DNA from: Kitasatospora sp. CB01950
Lineage (GTDB): Bacteria > Actinomycetota > Actinomycetes > Streptomycetales > Streptomycetaceae
Direction: 5' to 3'
NCBI RefSeq assembly: GCF_001905465.1
Contig: NZ_LISX01000015.1
Location: 1-64,000 of the forward strand
DNA: 64,000 nt
The notes below the pieces were generated by a model, which was given only the letters and a program-made list of their open reading frames with translations, did no database searches and was not told the origin of the DNA. The translations under genes were made by a program, and so were the position numbers. Each line of letters starts with the position of its first letter. Position 1 is the first letter of the stretch. Positions 38,814 to 48,055 of the stretch are shown piece by piece.

Positions 38814-39737
38814 TTACCAGCCGCGGTTGGCGTAGCGCTCGGACTCCGGGAGGGTGTCGCAGTTGATGCCGACCATGGCCTCGCCCAGGTTGCGGGAGGC
38901 GTCGGCGATGATCTTCGGGTCGTCGAAGAAGGTGGTGGCCTTCACGATGGCGGCGGCACGCTTGGCCGGGTCGCCGGACTTGAAGATGCCGGAGCCGACG
39001 AAGACGCCCTCGGCGCCCAGCTGGCGCATCAGCGCGGCGTCGGCCGGGGTGGCCACGCCACCGGCGGAGAACAGCACGACCGGCAGCTTGCCGAGCTCGG
39101 CGACCTCGCGGACCAGCTCGTACGGGGCGCGCAGCTCCTTGGCGGCCGCGTACAGCTCGTTGTTGTCGAAGCCGCGCAGCTTGGCGATCTCGTTCTTGAT
39201 CTGGCGCAGGTGACGGACGGCCTCGACGACGTTGCCGGTGCCGGCCTCGCCCTTGGAGCGGATCATGGCCGCGCCCTCGGCGATGCGGCGCAGGGCCTCG
39301 CCCAGGTTGGTGGCGCCGCAGACGAAGGGGGTGGTGAAGGCCCACTTGTCGGAGTGGTTGATCTCGTCGGCCGGGGTCAGGACCTCGGACTCGTCGATGT
39401 AGTCGACGCCGAGCGACTGCAGGACCTGGGCCTCGACGAAGTGGCCGATACGGGACTTGGCCATCACCGGGATGGAGACCGCGTCGATGATCTCCTCGAT
39501 CATGTTCGGGTCGGACATCCGGGCCACGCCGCCGTCCTTGCGGATGTCGGCGGGCACCCGCTCCAGCGCCATGACGGCCACCGCGCCGGCGTCCTCGGCG
39601 ATCTTCGCCTGCTCGGCGTTGACCACGTCCATGATCACACCGCCCTTGAGCTGCTCGGCCATGCCGCGCTTGACCCGGGCGGTACCGATCTGCGGCTGGT
39701 CTGCGGTGGTGGGGGTGGTGGACACGTAAGACCTCAC
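38814..39737 (-). CDS. pdxS: Pyridoxal 5'-phosphate synthase lyase subunit
   Basis: Builds PLP from ribose 5-phosphate, glyceraldehyde 3-phosphate and ammonia. The 307 residues form a TIM barrel with GGVIMDVVNAEQA, AKSRIGHFVEAQ, the lysine region in VDYIDESEVLTPAD and the phosphate loop VLFSAGGVATPADAAL. With PdxT it supplies vitamin B6 cofactor, used for example by the class IV aminotransferase in this window. Confidence 0.97.
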   Translation of the reverse strand: MRSYVSTTPTTADQPQIGTARVKRGMAEQLKGGVIMDVVNAEQAKIAEDAGAVAVMALERVPADIRKDGGVARMSDPNMIEEIIDAVSIPVMAKSRIGHFVEAQVLQSLGVDYIDESEVLTPADEINHSDKWAFTTPFVCGATNLGEALRRIAEGAAMIRSKGEAGTGNVVEAVRHLRQIKNEIAKLRGFDNNELYAAAKELRAPYELVREVAELGKLPVVLFSAGGVATPADAALMRQLGAEGVFVGSGIFKSGDPAKRAAAIVKATTFFDDPKIIADASRNLGEAMVGINCDTLPESERYANRGW

Positions 39738-39883
39738 TCAGAGATGAACCGGTGCTATCGACCTATCGTAGGCCTGGAAGGGTCCGGACCCATACGCCAC
39801 ATGGTCCAGCGCCCTTCACGGCATACGACAATCAGGCCAGCGCACAGCGGGCGGGCAACAGTCGGCGGAAAGCCGCGCCCAGC

Positions 39884-40429
39884 CTACGCGGGCGCGCCTT
39901 CCGGGGTGAGGGCGGTAGGGGGCTCGTCGTCCATCTCGAACGCCATGGGGAACGGCGCCCGTCCCGCCAGTCGGAAGTACCGCACCAGCCGGTGCTCGCG
40001 CACCGCGCGGGCCGCCCGCACCGCGTCGTTGTGGAAGCGCCGCGCCATCGGCACCCGGCGCACCGCCTCCACCAGGTCGCGCACCGCGTCCTCGCCGCCG
40101 GGGGCCGCCCGCAGCGCCGCGACCTGCGCCGGCTCGTCCAGCACGGCGCGCAGCGCGAGGCTCAGCTCGCTCTCCGCCACCTCGCGCTGCTCGTCCTGCG
40201 CCTGCCGGGCCGCGTGCGCGGCCTCCAGCAGCAGGATCGACGCGGCCGGGTCCAGCAGCGAGGAAGTGGCCAGCTCCACCGCCACCGACGCCCGGCGCAG
40301 CAGCTGGGCGTCCAGCGAGGCCCGGGCGGCGTCGATCCGGGCGTGCAGCCGGTCGAGCCTGCCCGCCGTCCAGCTGAGGTAGACGGCGAACAGCACGACG
40401 GCCGCGAGGGCCCAGATCCAGGTAGTCAC
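39884..40429 (-). CDS. Hypothetical membrane-anchored protein, LemA-like helices
   Basis: A 181-residue protein with one N-terminal membrane helix (WIWALAAVVLFAVYLSW) followed by helices whose spacing (RLDRLHARIDAARASLDAQLLRRASVA) resembles LemA-type proteins. No catalytic motif is visible. It lies 19 bases after the tautomerase gene and upstream of pdxS on the same strand. Function unknown; the LemA comparison is by eye. Confidence 0.78.
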   Translation of the reverse strand: MTTWIWALAAVVLFAVYLSWTAGRLDRLHARIDAARASLDAQLLRRASVAVELATSSLLDPAASILLLEAAHAARQAQDEQREVAESELSLALRAVLDEPAQVAALRAAPGGEDAVRDLVEAVRRVPMARRFHNDAVRAARAVREHRLVRYFRLAGRAPFPMAFEMDDEPPTALTPEGAPA

Positions 40430-40448
40430 GGGGCGTTACGGTACCGGC

Positions 40449-40811
40449 TCAGCCGCCGAAGACCGCCGAGCGGTAGGAGTCGCGGTCGGTCTCGGTGACC
40501 GACACCGCGGCCTGCACCGCCCCCGGCTCGGCCCCCAGGTACTCCGGCAGCGCGGCCACCGCGGCCTCGGCGAGCGCCGCCTTGGCGTGCGGCGAGCGGC
40601 CGGGGAAGATCTCGAAATCGATCGCCACCAGCGCGAACGTCTCGGCGTCCGCGCCGACCACCGCCTCCTCGGTGCGCCGGAAACGCGTCTTGCAGGCCTC
40701 CGGCTTGGCGTCGATCAGCTTGACCGCAAGCCGGTTCAGGGCCAGCCCGAACCCTCGCCGGTCGAAGCAGTCGGCGAGCCGGTCGGTGTAGTCGACGGTG
40801 ATCAGCGGCAT
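40449..40811 (-). CDS. CHMI-like tautomerase/isomerase
   Basis: A 120-residue protein resembling 5-carboxymethyl-2-hydroxymuconate isomerase. It begins MPLITVDYTDRLADCFDR; after removal of Met the proline would be the N-terminal base used by tautomerases. The rest (EACKTRFRRTEEAVVG, FALVAIDFEIFPGRSPHAK) also fits the family. No aromatic-degradation gene is nearby, so the true substrate is unknown. It follows pimA by 27 bases. Confidence 0.8.
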   Translation of the reverse strand: MPLITVDYTDRLADCFDRRGFGLALNRLAVKLIDAKPEACKTRFRRTEEAVVGADAETFALVAIDFEIFPGRSPHAKAALAEAAVAALPEYLGAEPGAVQAAVSVTETDRDSYRSAVFGG

Positions 40812-40838
40812 GGTGGTACCTCTCGCGAGCAGGGTGGT

Positions 40839-42011
40839 TCAGCGACCAAGACGCGTACGCCAGCCGGACGGTTCGGCCTCGGCAACCGGTGGACGGCCGT
40901 CGGTGACCGTCTCGTACACCGACAGCACCTCCGCGCCGACGGTCTCCCAGTCGAAGCGCCGCACGTGCCGGGAGGCGGCCTCGCGCAGCGCCAGCAGCCG
41001 TTCGGGGCTGCCGAGCAGTTTCACCGCGGCGGCGGCCAGCGCGCCCGCGTCCTCGACCGGGAACAGCTCGCCGGCCGCGCCGCCGTCCAGCACCTGGCGG
41101 AACGCGTCCAGGTCGCTGGCCAGCACCGGCGCACCCGCCGACATCGCCTCGACCAGGATGATGCCGAACGACTCGCCGCCGGTGTTCGGCGCGACGTACA
41201 GGTCGACGCTGCGCAGCAGCCGCGCCTTGTCGCGGTCGGAGACCATGCCGAGGAACTCGACCTGGGCCCGCACCTCGGCGGGCAGGCCCGCCACCGCCTC
41301 CTCCTCGTCGCCCTTGCCGGCCACCAGCAGCCGCACGCCCGGGCGCTCGGCGAGGATCCGCGGCAGCGCCGCCAGCAGCGTCGGCAGGCCCTTGCGGGGC
41401 TCGTTGATCCGGCCGATGAAGCCGATGGTGCCCGGCCCGCCGTCGGCGGCGCCGCCCTGCCACTTCGGATCCGGCTCGGCGTCCGCGAAGAACCGCACGT
41501 CCACGCCGTTCGGGATCACCACCGCGTCGCCGCCCAGGTGCTCCACCAGGGTGCGCCGCGCGTACTCGGACACCGCGATCCGGCCGGACATCTTCTCCAG
41601 GCCCGGCTGCAGGATCGGCGACGCCGCGATCATCGCCCGCGAGCGCGGGTTCGAGGTGTGGAACGTCCCCACCATCGGCCCGGACGCCGCCCAGGCCGCC
41701 AGCATCGACAGCGACGGCGAGTTCGGCTCGTGCACGTGCAGTACGTCGAACCGGCCCTCGCGCAGCCACCGCCGCACCCGGGCCGCCGACAGGATGCCGA
41801 AGCTCAGCCGCGCCACCGACCCGTTGTACGGCACCGCGACGGCCCGCCCCGCGGAGACCACGTACGGCGGCAGCGCCTCCTCGTCCTCGGCCGGCGCCAG
41901 CACCGACACCTCGTGACCCAGCCGGATCAGGTGCTCCGCCAAGTCCCGGATGTGGAACTGCACACCGCCCGGCACGTCCCAGTCGTACGGGCACACCACG
42001 CCGATCCTCAA
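40839..42011 (-). CDS. pimA: Phosphatidylinositol alpha-mannosyltransferase (PimA-type)
   Basis: GT4-family enzyme that adds the first mannose from GDP-mannose to phosphatidylinositol. The 390 residues show RIGVVCPYDWDVPGGVQ at the N-terminus, VHVHEPNSPSLSM-like acceptor loop, FIGRINEPRKGL and the donor-binding ESFGIILVEAM. The only start fitting the family N-terminus is TTG, which overlaps the preceding stop as TTGA. It follows pgsA and the acyltransferase, the arrangement known from mycobacterial PIM synthesis. Confidence 0.92.
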   Translation of the reverse strand: MRIGVVCPYDWDVPGGVQFHIRDLAEHLIRLGHEVSVLAPAEDEEALPPYVVSAGRAVAVPYNGSVARLSFGILSAARVRRWLREGRFDVLHVHEPNSPSLSMLAAWAASGPMVGTFHTSNPRSRAMIAASPILQPGLEKMSGRIAVSEYARRTLVEHLGGDAVVIPNGVDVRFFADAEPDPKWQGGAADGGPGTIGFIGRINEPRKGLPTLLAALPRILAERPGVRLLVAGKGDEEEAVAGLPAEVRAQVEFLGMVSDRDKARLLRSVDLYVAPNTGGESFGIILVEAMSAGAPVLASDLDAFRQVLDGGAAGELFPVEDAGALAAAAVKLLGSPERLLALREAASRHVRRFDWETVGAEVLSVYETVTDGRPPVAEAEPSGWRTRLGR

Positions 42012-42913
42012 CGCTCGGCCCTCCGCGGCGTCAGGTCCGCCAGCCACAGCTTCTGCAGCATGTGCCAGTCCACCGAGTGCTCCCGGATCGACTCCGCCCA
42101 CACATCGGCCATCGCCTGCGTCATCGCTGCGACCTGCGCCTGCCGCTCCCCCACGCCGGACGGCACCACCTCCGGGTGCACCTCCGCACGCAGCATCGGC
42201 CCGTCGTACCAGAGCGTCACCGGGAACAGCGCCGCACCCGTACGCTGCGCGAGCGCCGCGGGGCCGGCCGGCATCCGGGTCGGCTCGCCGAAGAAGTCCA
42301 CCTGGATCCCGGCCTCCGACAGGTCCCGGTCACCGACCAGGCAGACCAGCCTGCCCTCGCGCAGCCGCCGCGCCAGCGTCCCCACCACCGACACACTGGA
42401 GCCGGTCAGCGCCAGCACCTCCATGCCGAGGCTCTCCCGGTACGCCACGAACCGGTCGAACAGCGACTCCGGCTTCAACCGCTCGGCGACCGTGGTGAAC
42501 GGGAAGCCGCCCGCCGACGCGATCCACGCGCCCGCCAGGTCCCAGTTCGCCATGTGCGGCAGCGCCAGCACCACGCCGCGCCCCGCCGCCATCGCCTCGT
42601 TCAGCTGATCCAGGTTCTTCACCGTTATCGCCTGCGAGACCCGCTCCCGGCTCCAGGTCGGCAGCCGGAACGACTCCATCCAGTACCGCAGGTACGAGCG
42701 CATCCCGGCCCGGGACAGCTCCCGCAGCCGTATCGCGTCCGCATCCGGATGCACCCGCGCCAGGTTGGCCTCCAGCTGCCGCACCCCCTTGCCCTGCCGT
42801 CGCCACGCCACGTCGGCGATGGTGTTGAACAGGCCGCGGGCCACCGGCTCCGGCAGGTGCCTCAGCCCCGCCCAACCGGCCGCATAGGCCGCGTCGGCCA
42901 ACCGCTCCTTCAC
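42008..42913 (-). CDS. Phosphatidylinositol mannoside acyltransferase
   Basis: A 301-residue LpxL/HtrB-type acyltransferase that, by position between pgsA and pimA, should acylate the mannose of PIM. The HX4D catalytic motif is intact in LALPHMANWDLAG, and the later QVDFFGEPTRMPAGP and TGAALFPV segments fit. It overlaps both neighbours by four bases (GTGA before, TTGA after), so the three are translated as one unit at the membrane. Confidence 0.93.
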   Translation of the reverse strand: MKERLADAAYAAGWAGLRHLPEPVARGLFNTIADVAWRRQGKGVRQLEANLARVHPDADAIRLRELSRAGMRSYLRYWMESFRLPTWSRERVSQAITVKNLDQLNEAMAAGRGVVLALPHMANWDLAGAWIASAGGFPFTTVAERLKPESLFDRFVAYRESLGMEVLALTGSSVSVVGTLARRLREGRLVCLVGDRDLSEAGIQVDFFGEPTRMPAGPAALAQRTGAALFPVTLWYDGPMLRAEVHPEVVPSGVGERQAQVAAMTQAMADVWAESIREHSVDWHMLQKLWLADLTPRRAER

Positions 42914-43566
42914 TTGACCCCCTCGGCGGCGTCCGCCGCCTCCAGCTCCGCGGACTCGCGGCGCACCGTCAGCATCCGCTGCGCCACCGTCACCAGGCTG
43001 CCCGCCGCAACCACCCACAGGGCGATCGGCAGCAGCCACTCGATGTACGGCACTCCGAACTTGTGCAGGCCCGCGAAACCGGCCGCCACCAGGCTGATCA
43101 CCAGCCGCTCGGCGCGTTCCACCAGCCCCGACACGTTCACCGGGAAGCCCAGCGACTCACCGCGCGCCTTGGTGTACGACACCACCTGGCCGCTCGCCAG
43201 ACAGAAGATCGACACCGCGCACAGGATGTCGTTGTCACCCTTGCCGGCGTACCACATCGCCAGGCCGCCGAAGATCGCCGCATCGGCGACCCGGTCGAGC
43301 GTGGAGTCCAGGAACGCGCCCCACTTGCTGGACCTGCCCGCCTGGCGGGCCATGTTGCCGTCCACCAGGTCGGAGAAGATGAACAGGGTGATGGTGATCG
43401 TGCCCCAGAAGAACTCCCCGCGCGGGAAGAACACCAGGGCGCCCGCCACCGAGCCGGCCGTTCCGATCAGCGTGACCGCATCCGGACTGACACCCCATCG
43501 CAGCAGCATCGCCGCGAACGGGGTGAGGACACGTGTGAAGAAGCCACGCGCGTACTTGTTGAGCAT
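42910..43566 (-). CDS. pgsA: CDP-alcohol phosphatidyltransferase (phosphatidylinositol phosphate synthase)
   Basis: Integral-membrane enzyme joining CDP-diacylglycerol and inositol phosphate to make phosphatidylinositol phosphate in actinobacteria. The 218 residues contain the complete CDP-alcohol motif (DLVDGNMARQAG...GAFLDSTLDR) and about six helices. The PI-phosphate synthase assignment rests on the linked PIM genes. The ATG follows GGAAAG. Shares a 126-bp divergent gap with the EF-G-like gene. Confidence 0.92.
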   Translation of the reverse strand: MLNKYARGFFTRVLTPFAAMLLRWGVSPDAVTLIGTAGSVAGALVFFPRGEFFWGTITITLFIFSDLVDGNMARQAGRSSKWGAFLDSTLDRVADAAIFGGLAMWYAGKGDNDILCAVSIFCLASGQVVSYTKARGESLGFPVNVSGLVERAERLVISLVAAGFAGLHKFGVPYIEWLLPIALWVVAAGSLVTVAQRMLTVRRESAELEAADAAEGVK

Positions 43567-43692
43567 GGCTTTCCGGTCCGCTCCGCTCCTCGGATGGCGC
43601 CCGCGAGCCGCTGGCCCGGCGGGCGGCCGCGCGGATGGCCCCGCCCGGCTGGACAATGGTATCCACGCTGATCGAGCGGCAGGAGGCCAGCC

Positions 43693-45717
43693 ATGCCGGA
43701 CCGGACAGCCCACACCCCCGCCACGCCCGCCGACCGACCCGGCCGGCTCCGCAACCTCGCCCTGGTCGGGGCGGGCGGAGCCGGCAAAACCACCCTCGCG
43801 GAAGCCCTCGCCGTCACCGCCGGTGCCCTGACCAGGCCCGGAACCGTCCCCGACGGCACCACCGCCGCCGACTGGGAGGACATCGAGCACCAACAGCAGC
43901 GCTCCGTACAGTTCGCGCTCCTTCCGCTCTCCTGGCAGGACCTCACCGTCAATCTGCTCGACGCCCCCGGCTACGCCGACTTCGCCGGCGAACTCCAGGC
44001 CGCGCTGCGTGCCGCCGAGGCCGCCGTCTTCGTCCACTCCGCCGCCGACGAGAGCGTCTCCCGCCCCGTCCGGGCGCTGTGGCAGCAGTGCGAGGACGCC
44101 CACCTCCCACGCGCCCTCGCGCTCACCCACCTCAACACCGCCCGGGTCCGCCTCGACGACGTCCTGCGGATGCTCCAGGACACCTTCGGCACCCCCGACA
44201 CCGTGCGCCTGCTGCACCACCCCGACCTGCGCGACGGCCACCTGCACGGCTCCACCGACCTGCTCACCGGCCGTGTCTACGGCAAACCCGACGCTCCTGA
44301 GGCCCCCGGCGACCTGGGCGCCGAACGCGCCCGCCTGGTCGAGGCCCTGGCCGGCGAGGACGACACCCTGCTGGAGCGCTACCTCGACGGCGCCGACCTC
44401 GACACCGCCGCACTCACCGCGGGCCTGCGCCGCGAGTTCCTCGCCGGCACCCTGCACCCCGTCCTCGCCACCGCCCCCGACGGCACCGGCTGCGACGCCC
44501 TGCTCGACCTGGTCGCCGCCGCCTTCCCCTCCCCCGCCGACCGCGCCGACGGCCTCCCCGCCGCCGACCCCGACGGGCCGTTCACCGCCCAGGTCGTCCA
44601 GACCGGCGAGGACCCCTACCAGGGCCGCCTCAGCCTGCTGCGGATCTTCACCGGCACGCTGCGCCCCGACACCACCGCCCACTTGCCCGACGGCGAGGAC
44701 GAGCGCCTCACCGCGCTGCACAGCCCCTTCGGCCACCAACTGCGGCCCGTCCCGCAGGCCGTCGCCGGCGACCTCGTCACCGTCGCGAAGCTCAACACCG
44801 CCCGAACCGGCGACACCCTGTCCACCGACCACACCGTGCTGCCGCTCTGGCCGCTGCCCGAGGCCCTGCTGCCGACGGCCGTCCAGGCCCGTTCCAAGGC
44901 CGACGAGGACAAGCTCTCCCAGGCCCTCGGCCGGATCGCCGCCCAGGACCCGGCGCTGCGCGTCGAACAGAACCCCGACACCCACCAGCTCGTCCTGTGG
45001 TGCACCGGCGAGGCCCACCTCGCCGTCACCCTCGACCGGCTCGCCACCCGGCACGGCGTCCACGTCGAGACCGTCCCCTACGAGGTCGCGCTCCGGGAGA
45101 CCTTCGCCGCCCCCGCCAGCGGCCACGGCCGGCACGTCAAACAGTCCGGCGGGCACGGCCAGTACGCGATCTGCGACCTGACCGTCGAGCCGCTGCCCGG
45201 CGGCGGCTTCGAGTTCGTCGACCGGGTCGTCGGCGGCGCCGTCCCGCGCAACTTCGTCCCGTCCGTCGAGAAGGGCGTCCGCGCCCAGCTCGACCGCGGC
45301 CTGCACGGCCACCCGATGACCGACGTCCGGGTCACCCTCACCGACGGCAAGGCGCACTCCGTCGACTCCTCCGACGCGGCCTTCCAGACCGCCGCCGCCC
45401 TCGCCCTCAAGGAAGCCGCCGACCACACCGACGTCCGGGTCCTGGAACCCGTGGACGAAGTCCGGGTGCTGCTGCCCGACGAGTACCAGGGCGCCGTCCT
45501 CACCGACCTGTCCGCCCGCCGGGGCCACGTCCTCGGCACCGAGATCGGCGGGCCCGGCCTGAGCGTGGTCCGCGCCGAAGTCCCCGAACTCGAACTGACC
45601 CGCTACCCGCTCGACCTGCGCTCGCTGTCGCACGGAACCGGCCAGTTCACCCGCAGCTACCTGCGCCACTCCCCGATGCCCGCGCACCTCGCCGCGCAGT
45701 ACGCCACGGCGGGGTGA
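43693..45717 (+). CDS. EF-G-like GTPase (FusA2-type) with degenerate G motifs
   Basis: A 674-residue EF-G paralogue with P-loop GAGGAGKTT, the G3 segment NLLDAPGYADF and domains II-V (SGGHGQYAICDLTVEPL; C-terminal LRSLSHGTGQFTRSY typical of EF-G domain V). The NKxD motif expected at G4 is replaced by THLNTARV, and the G3 histidine is Tyr. Canonical EF-G lies in the str operon, so this is an accessory paralogue whose role is unknown. It faces pgsA divergently and converges on the DUF393 gene six bases after its stop. Confidence 0.9.
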   Translation: MPDRTAHTPATPADRPGRLRNLALVGAGGAGKTTLAEALAVTAGALTRPGTVPDGTTAADWEDIEHQQQRSVQFALLPLSWQDLTVNLLDAPGYADFAGELQAALRAAEAAVFVHSAADESVSRPVRALWQQCEDAHLPRALALTHLNTARVRLDDVLRMLQDTFGTPDTVRLLHHPDLRDGHLHGSTDLLTGRVYGKPDAPEAPGDLGAERARLVEALAGEDDTLLERYLDGADLDTAALTAGLRREFLAGTLHPVLATAPDGTGCDALLDLVAAAFPSPADRADGLPAADPDGPFTAQVVQTGEDPYQGRLSLLRIFTGTLRPDTTAHLPDGEDERLTALHSPFGHQLRPVPQAVAGDLVTVAKLNTARTGDTLSTDHTVLPLWPLPEALLPTAVQARSKADEDKLSQALGRIAAQDPALRVEQNPDTHQLVLWCTGEAHLAVTLDRLATRHGVHVETVPYEVALRETFAAPASGHGRHVKQSGGHGQYAICDLTVEPLPGGGFEFVDRVVGGAVPRNFVPSVEKGVRAQLDRGLHGHPMTDVRVTLTDGKAHSVDSSDAAFQTAAALALKEAADHTDVRVLEPVDEVRVLLPDEYQGAVLTDLSARRGHVLGTEIGGPGLSVVRAEVPELELTRYPLDLRSLSHGTGQFTRSYLRHSPMPAHLAAQYATAG

Positions 45718-45723
45718 CGGACC

Positions 45724-46146
45724 TCACGAACGGCGCGGCAGCGCACACGCCTTGGTGCCCCCGGGCATCTGGTGCCGGTGCCGCGCCACCCACCGGTACG
45801 CGACGCCCGCGAGCGGCCGCACCGGCGCCAGCGCCAACAGGCCGCCCGCCCACGCCCACAGCCCGCCCGAGCGCATCAACAGCCGCGCCACGGCCTGCGC
45901 GCCGCCGTACACCGTGCGGTCCGGCGTGATCCACAGCACCTCGCGGGTCGCCCGCTCCTCCGTGGCCCGACCGCCCGTGAACTCCTCCAGCGCCGCCATG
46001 TCCGCGAACTGGAAGGCCACCGACTCCCACCCCGCCGAGGACAGACTCTGTCGCGGGTAGCGCTCCGCCCACCGCACACAGCTCGAACAGAACGCGCAGT
46101 CACCGTCGAAAACCAGCACCGGACCCGGTGCGAAGCCACTCGTCAT
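45724..46146 (-). CDS. DUF393 (DCC family) thiol-disulfide oxidoreductase-like protein
   Basis: A 140-residue protein with the family hallmark VFDGDCAFCSSCVRW, which contains the D-x-D-C-x-x-C motif. The middle is helical and amphipathic (FADMAALEEFTGG) and the C-terminal third is hydrophobic (WAWAGGLLALAPVRPLAGV). DUF393 proteins are presumed redox-active; targets unknown. GGAGGA lies eight bases before the ATG. Confidence 0.88.
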   Translation of the reverse strand: MTSGFAPGPVLVFDGDCAFCSSCVRWAERYPRQSLSSAGWESVAFQFADMAALEEFTGGRATEERATREVLWITPDRTVYGGAQAVARLLMRSGGLWAWAGGLLALAPVRPLAGVAYRWVARHRHQMPGGTKACALPRRS

Positions 46147-46336
46147 GCCGCGATCCTCCACCCCCTTCGCACCGGCGGGCAAACCCGGGTGCGTCGAAGT
46201 CCCCACGACGGGGCAGCATGTCCCCGAAACCGCCGCGCACGGCCGAGATGTGACCAAGGATCAGCTGTTGATCCGCACGGGCGGGCCGCCGCACGGTACC
46301 CTGCGGCAGACCATCAGGGGAGGAGGAGCTGCTCAG

Positions 46337-47980
46337 GTGACTCAGCTCGACATGACGCCGGGCGCACAGGTACCACGGACTGACGTCAGTCATCAGACCG
46401 CGGTCACCCAGGCGTTCTCCTCTGCTGCTTACCGCACCGGCGACTACAACGAACTGGAAGCGCTCGCCGGAGTGAGCGTCAAGAAGGGCAAGTTCGCGCT
46501 GTTCCGGCCCAGCGCCGGCGAGGCGTTCAGCCGTGCCCTGATCGACCGCACCCTCGGCGGCGGCCGCAAGCCCATCGTGCCCTCGCACGGCACCGACGTC
46601 CGCATGATCGTCGAACACTGCCTCGCCGCCCAGGACCTGCGCGAGGCCCGGGACCGCCGGCTCTCCACCCTCAGCGTGGTCTGCGGCCTGCTCTTCCTGC
46701 CCGGCACGCTGGTCTGGCTCGCCGCGTACCAGGCCCGCGCCTGGCTCGGCACCAAGAAGTCCGCCGCCAAGGACGGCCTGATCGGCACCCTGGCGCTGCT
46801 CGCCGCCGCCGCGCTCACCCTGTTCCTGGCCGTCCGCCCGCCGGTCCACGGCCTGCTCGGCCTGTACTGCCGGGTGGTGATGATCGGCCCCGTCGTCGGC
46901 TGGTACCTCGCCCGGCGCACCGTCATCACCTCCGTCATGCAGCAGCGCGCCCGCTGGGGAGACCTGGTCGGCGGCAGCGCCGTCGCCGCCGTCGTCCCCA
47001 AGGCCGTCCCCAAGGACGACCTCGACAAGAAGGCCAACGACCTCAAGGCCGGCCTCGACCGCCTCACCCGCGAGCAGAACACCAACGTCCAGCACTACGC
47101 CGGCCCCAAGGGCATCCTCGGCATCGGCGCCCGCTGGGCCGAGTGGTCGCTGCGCGAGGACCTCCGCCCCGCCGAGGGCCACCCCGACTTCCGCAGCTTC
47201 CACGTCTGGGACCTCGCCCGCCGGATCGCCGACCGCCTCGGCGCCCTCAGCGGCTCCGAGGTCCCCAACGGGGGTCTGCCCAAGCCGCAGATCAACCACT
47301 GGGTGGTGCTCGACACCGGCGAGGGCGCCGACGAGATCGGCCGCCCCTCCGGCTCCGAGATGGACGGCGACCGGATGCGCGACTTCGCCGTCGCCGAACT
47401 CGCCAACAAGCAGAGCGTCGGCACCGACACCCGGCACCGCATCGCCGTCCAATTCGTCCTGCACAAGGGCCAGTTGGTCACCACCGTGGTGGTCAGCATC
47501 ATGGTCCTCTCGCACAGCCTGCAGGTCACCGCGACGGCGCACGCGCTCGGCCCGATCGCCGGCTACTTCGGCTCCAAGCCCAAGAACCCCGAGAAGGACG
47601 TCGCCAAGACCCTCCGGTTCTGGGAGACCCGCTCCGTCCCGCTCCCGATCGTCACCGACGACGAGATCGTCCGGCAGGCCGTCCGCGCCCCGCTCCACAA
47701 GATCCCCAGCCTGCAGAAGTGGCTCGGCGGCTCCGTCGGCCTCCCCGAACCGCTCTGCCTGCGCCAGGCCTGGGCCGACCCCGCCTGGAACAGCCGCTTC
47801 AAGTCCGACGACGTGCTGTACATCCCCACCCCCGTGGTCGGCCTGATCCACGCCGCCGTGGTCGAGTTCCTCGACGAGCACGACGTCGCCACCGACCGGA
47901 TCGCCGGCCGCTCCAACTCGATCCGCGCCGAGATGCAGGGCTCCCGCCCGTTCCGCGCCGACAAGTACGACGCCGGCTGA
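46337..47980 (+). CDS. Unrecognised membrane protein of 547 residues
   Basis: I do not recognise a characterised family. Three hydrophobic segments lie near residues 112-132, 151-172 and 175-195, and a fourth weaker one near 381-403. Between them are a Lys/Asp-rich stretch and a soluble domain with HWVVLDTGEGADEIGR. GGAGGAG lies eight bases before the GTG, which is favoured over the in-frame ATG 64 codons upstream because the added residues look like non-coding DNA. It is placed between DUF393 and HIT and ends at a strong bidirectional terminator. Confidence 0.8.
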   Translation: MTQLDMTPGAQVPRTDVSHQTAVTQAFSSAAYRTGDYNELEALAGVSVKKGKFALFRPSAGEAFSRALIDRTLGGGRKPIVPSHGTDVRMIVEHCLAAQDLREARDRRLSTLSVVCGLLFLPGTLVWLAAYQARAWLGTKKSAAKDGLIGTLALLAAAALTLFLAVRPPVHGLLGLYCRVVMIGPVVGWYLARRTVITSVMQQRARWGDLVGGSAVAAVVPKAVPKDDLDKKANDLKAGLDRLTREQNTNVQHYAGPKGILGIGARWAEWSLREDLRPAEGHPDFRSFHVWDLARRIADRLGALSGSEVPNGGLPKPQINHWVVLDTGEGADEIGRPSGSEMDGDRMRDFAVAELANKQSVGTDTRHRIAVQFVLHKGQLVTTVVVSIMVLSHSLQVTATAHALGPIAGYFGSKPKNPEKDVAKTLRFWETRSVPLPIVTDDEIVRQAVRAPLHKIPSLQKWLGGSVGLPEPLCLRQAWADPAWNSRFKSDDVLYIPTPVVGLIHAAVVEFLDEHDVATDRIAGRSNSIRAEMQGSRPFRADKYDAG

Positions 47981-47997
47981 TCCCCCGTTCCACAGAC

Positions 47998-48038
47998 GGC
48001 AGGGGCCGTGCGGGAGTTGCTCCCGCACGGCCCCTGCC
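47998..48038. terminator. Strong bidirectional terminator
   Basis: A perfect 18-bp stem beginning GGCAGGGGCCGTGCGGGA with a 5-base loop, between the convergent 547-aa gene and HIT gene, 17 bases after one stop and 17 before the other. Confidence 0.93.
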
Positions 48039-48055
48039 GTTCGTCCGTCACCGCA

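Noticed and set aside
43693..45717. Canonical elongation factor G or tetracycline-resistance protein
   Set aside because: NKxD is missing and context is not the str operon; TetM/O-type signatures not seen.
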